Of a stretch of DNA of 6,091 nucleotides, positions 4,698 through 6,091 are shown one piece after another. Origin of the DNA: JAZDLC01 sp043802345 (GTDB lineage Bacteria; Planctomycetota; B15-G4; JADJEK01); the NCBI GenBank assembly GCA_043802345.1, contig JAZDLC010000070.1, positions 1 to 6,091 on the forward strand. Direction: 5' to 3'. The notes beneath the pieces were generated by a model that was not told the DNA's origin, did no database searches, and saw only the letters and a program-made list of their open reading frames with translations. The position numbers and the translations under genes are program-made. Position 1 is the stretch's first letter, and each line of letters opens with the position of its first letter.

Positions 4698-6091
4698 ATG
4701 GGCCCGATCGCTCCCCTGAAGTGTGTCTTGCGGCCTTCGGTGCTGGCATTCTCGTTGCTTCTGCTTCTCCCCTCGGCGCTGCTAGCCCAGGCGGACGCCC
4801 AGCTCGAGTTCAACCAGAAGTTCCGGGGGCTGATCTCCGGACTGCTGGACCAGGATCTGGTCGAATTCGAGGAGGCCGAGGGATCCCTGATGACGCTCAC
4901 GCTGACCCGGGACAGCGGCAATCAGATGCGGCCGATGATCGAGCTACTCGATCAGTCGATGACCGTGATTCCGCTCGGGAACGCGCTGACGGTCAGCCGC
5001 AGCAAGGCGAAGATCAAGAAGTTTCCGGCACCCTATGGCGGCACCTACTTCGTGCGGTTGAGTAGCATGGGCCAGACCGGGACCTACAAGTGCACGTTCA
5101 AAGGGGCACCGCCCAGGAGGGCGATGTTCACTGACGCCATCGGCGTGGCCGCCGAGATCGATGAAGTGACGTTCTCGGTCCGGGCCGGGAGCACCCTGTC
5201 GGGGAGCATCAAGAGGGTTTCGGGCGATCTGATACCGTACGTCATCGAGCTGGAAGGCCCCGACGGCAACCTGGTGCCGATTGGCGGGAGGATGCACCTG
5301 AACGGTTCCGGCAGAAAACTGAATTTCTCCGGCATCACGGTCAACAGCCTCGGGACGTGCCGGCTGCGGCTCACGGGACAGAACGGGACCACGGGCAACT
5401 ACCTGATCAACCTGAGCATCATTCCGCCGAAGCCGGAAAAGGGGACCGTGTTCGAGGACGAGCATCCGGGCAGCGGCGGGTCAACGCAACCGGAGTTTAC
5501 CCTGTCGGAAATCTCGTTCGGCCGTGGGCTGAAGACCGGCGTTGGTCCGGAGGTGAACGTGGTCAGCCCGTTCTCGACGGTGACCACCGATCCGATCTCC
5601 AACCTGCCGATCGAGGGGACGCTGCGGCACCTGTTCGTCGGCGGGGACCTGGGCACGCTGGTCGACTTCAATCTGGGACCGGTCTATGGTCCGCCGGTGG
5701 TGCCGAGAAACGCGGTGCTGAAGTTGGAGTTCACCAGGGGCGTGCTCCTGGAGTCGCTGAACCTCGACGCCGACAGCCTGCTGACCGCCACGAGTCCCAT
5801 CCTGGTGACGGGGAACGGAGCGCTCGTGCCGATCGAGGCGACCGTGTCCGGGAAGACGGTGTTCCTCAATCCGGTGGCTGGTGGAGAAGTCGGCTTCCCG
5901 GCCAGTCCGTTGGCGTACGACGCCGCCGGCAATCCGATGGCGAGCGTGTTGGGGGCGGCCAGGATCGAGATCATCAGCACCGGCTTCAACGCCCTCAAGA
6001 GCAGCTCGGGCGGGAACTACGCGCCGCGGAGCGACCTGCTCGGATCGTCCGACGTGGGCGGCTCGCCGATCGGGTTCAATCCGGGGAACGA
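4698..6091 (+). CDS. secreted protein with tandem PPC-like domains and a bacterial Ig-like domain (partial, 3' end outside window)
   Basis: The frame is open from ATG 4698 to the right edge, giving at least 464 residues with no stop. Residues 1-30 form a typical signal peptide: a short basic region (Lys8, Arg12), a hydrophobic core at about 14-24, then possible cleavage after Ala32 or Ala34 (AQA or ADA). There is no lipobox cysteine. Residues about 37-135 look like a PPC (bacterial pre-peptidase C-terminal) beta domain: GLISGLLDQDLVEFEEAEG, then IELLDQSM, then a closing GGTYFVRLSS...GTYKCTF. Residues about 148-243 repeat that plan (VTFSVRAGSTLSG, IELEGPDGNLV, LGTCRLRLTG...GNYLINLSI). A Pro/Gly/acidic linker follows (243-265). 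Residues about 337-425 resemble an SbsA/Big_5-type Ig-like domain (NAVLKLEFTRGV, LNLDADS, VFLNPVAGG, YDAAGNPM). I do not recognise a specific gene and see no catalytic domain so far. It probably has its own promoter and is not part of the preceding operon. A cell-surface or extracellular structural/binding role is inferred. Confidence 0.88.
   Translation, partial: MGPIAPLKCVLRPSVLAFSLLLLLPSALLAQADAQLEFNQKFRGLISGLLDQDLVEFEEAEGSLMTLTLTRDSGNQMRPMIELLDQSMTVIPLGNALTVSRSKAKIKKFPAPYGGTYFVRLSSMGQTGTYKCTFKGAPPRRAMFTDAIGVAAEIDEVTFSVRAGSTLSGSIKRVSGDLIPYVIELEGPDGNLVPIGGRMHLNGSGRKLNFSGITVNSLGTCRLRLTGQNGTTGNYLINLSIIPPKPEKGTVFEDEHPGSGGSTQPEFTLSEISFGRGLKTGVGPEVNVVSPFSTVTTDPISNLPIEGTLRHLFVGGDLGTLVDFNLGPVYGPPVVPRNAVLKLEFTRGVLLESLNLDADSLLTATSPILVTGNGALVPIEATVSGKTVFLNPVAGGEVGFPASPLAYDAAGNPMASVLGAARIEIISTGFNALKSSSGGNYAPRSDLLGSSDVGGSPIGFNPGN

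Noticed and set aside
4944..5465. 173-codon open frame on the minus strand
   Set aside because: It is opposite the secreted-protein gene, whose signal peptide, ribosome-binding site and long uninterrupted frame explain the region better.

Overview
This is a GC-rich chromosomal window (roughly 60-65% G+C by eye) with every gene on the + strand. It holds a compact run of conserved housekeeping genes, the tail of an unrelated gene upstream, and the start of a large exported protein downstream. I see no mobile element, CRISPR array, tRNA or rRNA.

Layout: (1) 2-91 is the last 29 codons of a gene entering from the left. Its tail weakly resembles the C-terminus of sulfatase-type proteins. (2) 158-1435 is purA (adenylosuccinate synthetase, AMP synthesis). 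(3) 1452-2213 is uppS (undecaprenyl diphosphate synthase, the cell-wall lipid carrier). (4) 2210-3091 is cdsA (CDP-diacylglycerol synthase, the phospholipid branch point). (5) 3088-4071 is a PhoH-family ATPase (ybeZ-like). (6) 4068-4541 is ybeY (endoribonuclease of 16S rRNA maturation and ribosome quality control). (7) 4542-4697 is noncoding. (8) From 4698 to the right edge is an open-ended gene for a secreted protein with a signal peptide, two tandem PPC-like beta domains and a bacterial Ig-like domain.

The block from uppS to ybeY is very tightly packed. All three internal junctions are 4-base stop/start overlaps (TTGA, GTGA, TTGA), and two of those starts are TTG with no good Shine-Dalgarno sequence. 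This fits one transcript with translational coupling. purA joins it with a 16-base gap in which the uppS ribosome-binding site overlaps the purA stop codon. In function the run combines purine synthesis, envelope lipid synthesis (UppS, CdsA) and RNA/ribosome quality control (PhoH, YbeY). The uppS-cdsA and phoH-ybeY pairs are each common in bacteria. Here they are fused directly, without the dxr/rseP genes that often follow cdsA and without an HD-phosphohydrolase gene between phoH and ybeY.

Organism: the high GC, the lineage-type CdsA and YbeY motif variants, the possible sulfatase-like neighbour and the large PPC/Ig-like secreted protein suggest a Planctomycetota-like or related environmental bacterium. 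This is an inference; the sequence contains no decisive taxonomic marker. The most noteworthy points are the altered active-site or signature residues in CdsA and YbeY, the non-ATG coupled starts, and the uncharacterised secreted protein. I do not see convincing evidence of a wholly new biological system.
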